In this document: positions 19,801 to 20,804 of the stretch, piece after piece
How positions within the stretch are numbered: the stretch's first letter is position 1
How the letters are laid out: each line of letters begins with the position of its first letter
Origin: Oppiella nova
Taxonomy: Eukaryota > Arthropoda > Arachnida > Sarcoptiformes > Oppiidae
Length of the DNA: 20,804 bases
Direction of reading: 5' to 3'
NCBI GenBank assembly: GCA_905397405.1
Contig: CAJPVJ010000748.1
Location: forward strand, 1-20,804
Notes under the pieces: generated by a model
Database searches by the model: none
Told to the model about the DNA's origin: nothing
Seen by the model: the letters and a program-made list of their open reading frames with translations, nothing else
Position numbers and translations under genes: made by a program

Positions 19801-19806
19801 GCCCTG

Positions 19807-20804
19807 ATGCCTTTCCCACGCTGGCAGACACAGACATTACAGTGCGTAACGCTACTAAACCTAGGTGAGCACTTCTGGGGCTTTCGTGTGGTCACTGTCT
19901 TCGAGACGAGTAAAAGTGGCGATCGGTTGGAGAAAACGGAACTCAAATTCGGAGACAAACCGAAGACAAACGCCAAACAAAGACTGGATGTGACGGTCGA
20001 CAGGACTCAGAAGATCCAGAAGATCATGGGTTTCGGCGGTTCGTTCACCGACGCCACCGGTTATAACATCAGGAATTTGCCGCAAAAACTTCAGGACCTA
20101 CTCGTAAGCGACTATTTCTCGGACAGAGGTTTGGAGTATAACTTGAATCGCGTGCCGATCGGCGGATCGGACTTCTCGACCCACCCCTACAGCTATGATG
20201 ACGACCATAAGGGGGACTTTGAGCTCAAATACTGGAATCTGACCGCAGATGACCACAACTATAAGGTTTGCAAAACAAAACAAACATATGAGTCACACAA
20301 ACACTATATCCGTTTGCAAATATAGTCAGACTAAAGGGTTACCGAATATTTGGTAATTTTTGTAAGATTTGTATACTATAAATCTTATAACAAATACCAA
20401 ATGTTCGGTAACTCATAAGTCTGGGTTTATATTCTCACAACAGATATTAATATTTATATTAAAAATAAATCCCATATATGAAGGCCGCACTACAAGTGAG
20501 TCCATACAAGAATAAAGTAAAGTTCTTTGGGAGTCCGTGGTCTGCACCGGCCTGGATGAAAAATAATAGTCAACTCAATCACGGGGGATTTCTTATTGGG
20601 GAACCGGGAGGGCCTTACTATAAGACATTTGCCAACTATTTTGTGAAGTAATTGCATTTTATTTAGTCTCATTTAGTGTTTTTAAATTTTTAGTTATAAT
20701 TGTACTTGATTCAAATTCAGGTTCTTAGACGCCTATAAACAAAACGGTCTAAACATATGGGGCATAACCATAGAGAACGAACCGGGAGCCGGAACTCATC
20801 TCGA
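19807..20804 (+). CDS. GBA: Glucosylceramidase (GH30 acid beta-glucosidase), 5' part, runs off the window
   Basis: The family hydrolyses glucosylceramide to glucose and ceramide in the lysosome. Visible exons: up to 20265, about 20469-20647, and 20721-20804 (cut by the window end). Homology starts at VVTVFETSKSGDRLEK (from about 19888) and continues through GFGGSFTDATGYN, SDYFSDRGLEYN, NRVPIGGSDFS, FELKYWNL, IPYMKAALQVS, FFGSPWSAPAWMK, NYFVKFLDAYK and ENEP. The second Glu of ENEP (codon 20779-20781) is the expected acid/base; the nucleophile lies beyond the window. The exon 2 to exon 3 join (AA + G) is in frame. The N-terminus is unresolved: the frame is open from 19768 with an ATG at 19807, but neither a signal peptide nor the usual VCVCNATYCD block is seen. 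A pyrimidine-rich acceptor ending at 19826 suggests that an upstream exon exists. The intron 1 acceptor is abnormal. Confidence 0.85.
20327..20423. repeat. Foldback (inverted repeat) in glucocerebrosidase intron 1
   Basis: Arms 20327-20370 and 20380-20423, 44 nt each with a 9-nt loop, gap-free with scattered mismatches. The outer ends are CAGACT and AGTCTG, with perfect blocks GTTACCGAA, ATTTGGTA and TAAGATTT. It occupies about half of the 203-bp intron. A hairpin of about 97 nt could be a MITE remnant or a small-RNA precursor. Confidence 0.85.

Noticed and set aside
1-20804. tRNA, rRNA, CRISPR arrays, bacterial operons or intact transposase genes
   Set aside because: No cloverleaf-like tRNA boxes, no spaced identical repeats of CRISPR type, and no transposase or integrase motifs were seen by eye.

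Overview
The window looks like nuclear DNA of a small-genome arthropod, probably a chelicerate such as a mite. The evidence is short GT-AG introns, secreted or lysosomal metazoan enzymes, a neuropeptide-type GPCR, and very AT-rich spacer DNA (by eye about a quarter GC or less) in which exons stand out as GC-richer islands. The species cannot be fixed from the sequence alone.

Layout. (1) 1-1637: AT-rich flank without genes. (2) 1638-5424, minus strand: a complete three-exon class A GPCR of the NPY/GPR83-like peptide group, rebuilt here by joining TM1-6 (4559-5424), a 102-nt exon carrying TM6-TM7 (3201-3302) and the NPxxY/C-tail exon (1638-1890). All three junctions agree in phase. (3) 5425-13459: an 8-kb AT-rich desert with microsatellites, two GC-richer islands that may be untranslated exons or regulatory DNA, and one hairpin. 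(4) 13460-14503, plus strand: a two-exon secreted GDSL esterase resembling PAF-acetylhydrolase IB catalytic subunits. (5) 14718-18639, minus strand: a GH2 beta-mannosidase in nine recognisable exons, convergent with the esterase. (6) 18640-19800: a divergent intergenic region. (7) About 19807 to the end, plus strand: the 5' part of a GH30 glucocerebrosidase, running off the window.

The beta-mannosidase and glucocerebrosidase genes are head to head. Both families are lysosomal glycosidases acting on glycoprotein N-glycans and glucosylceramide respectively, so a shared control region is possible but unproven. Secretory signals are visible on the esterase and the beta-mannosidase.

Main points for a second look: (a) the exon or exons for both catalytic glutamates of the beta-mannosidase are absent, exactly where the sequence shows an exact 210-bp tandem duplication, a foldback and a lone N; (b) the perfect 10-bp palindrome AGAATATTCT occurs ten times in the first 12.2 kb, twice inside an identical 18-bp palindrome, and not at all afterwards; (c) the three enzyme genes each carry a long imperfect inverted repeat in an intron; (d) the glucocerebrosidase has no AG at the acceptor its homology requires.
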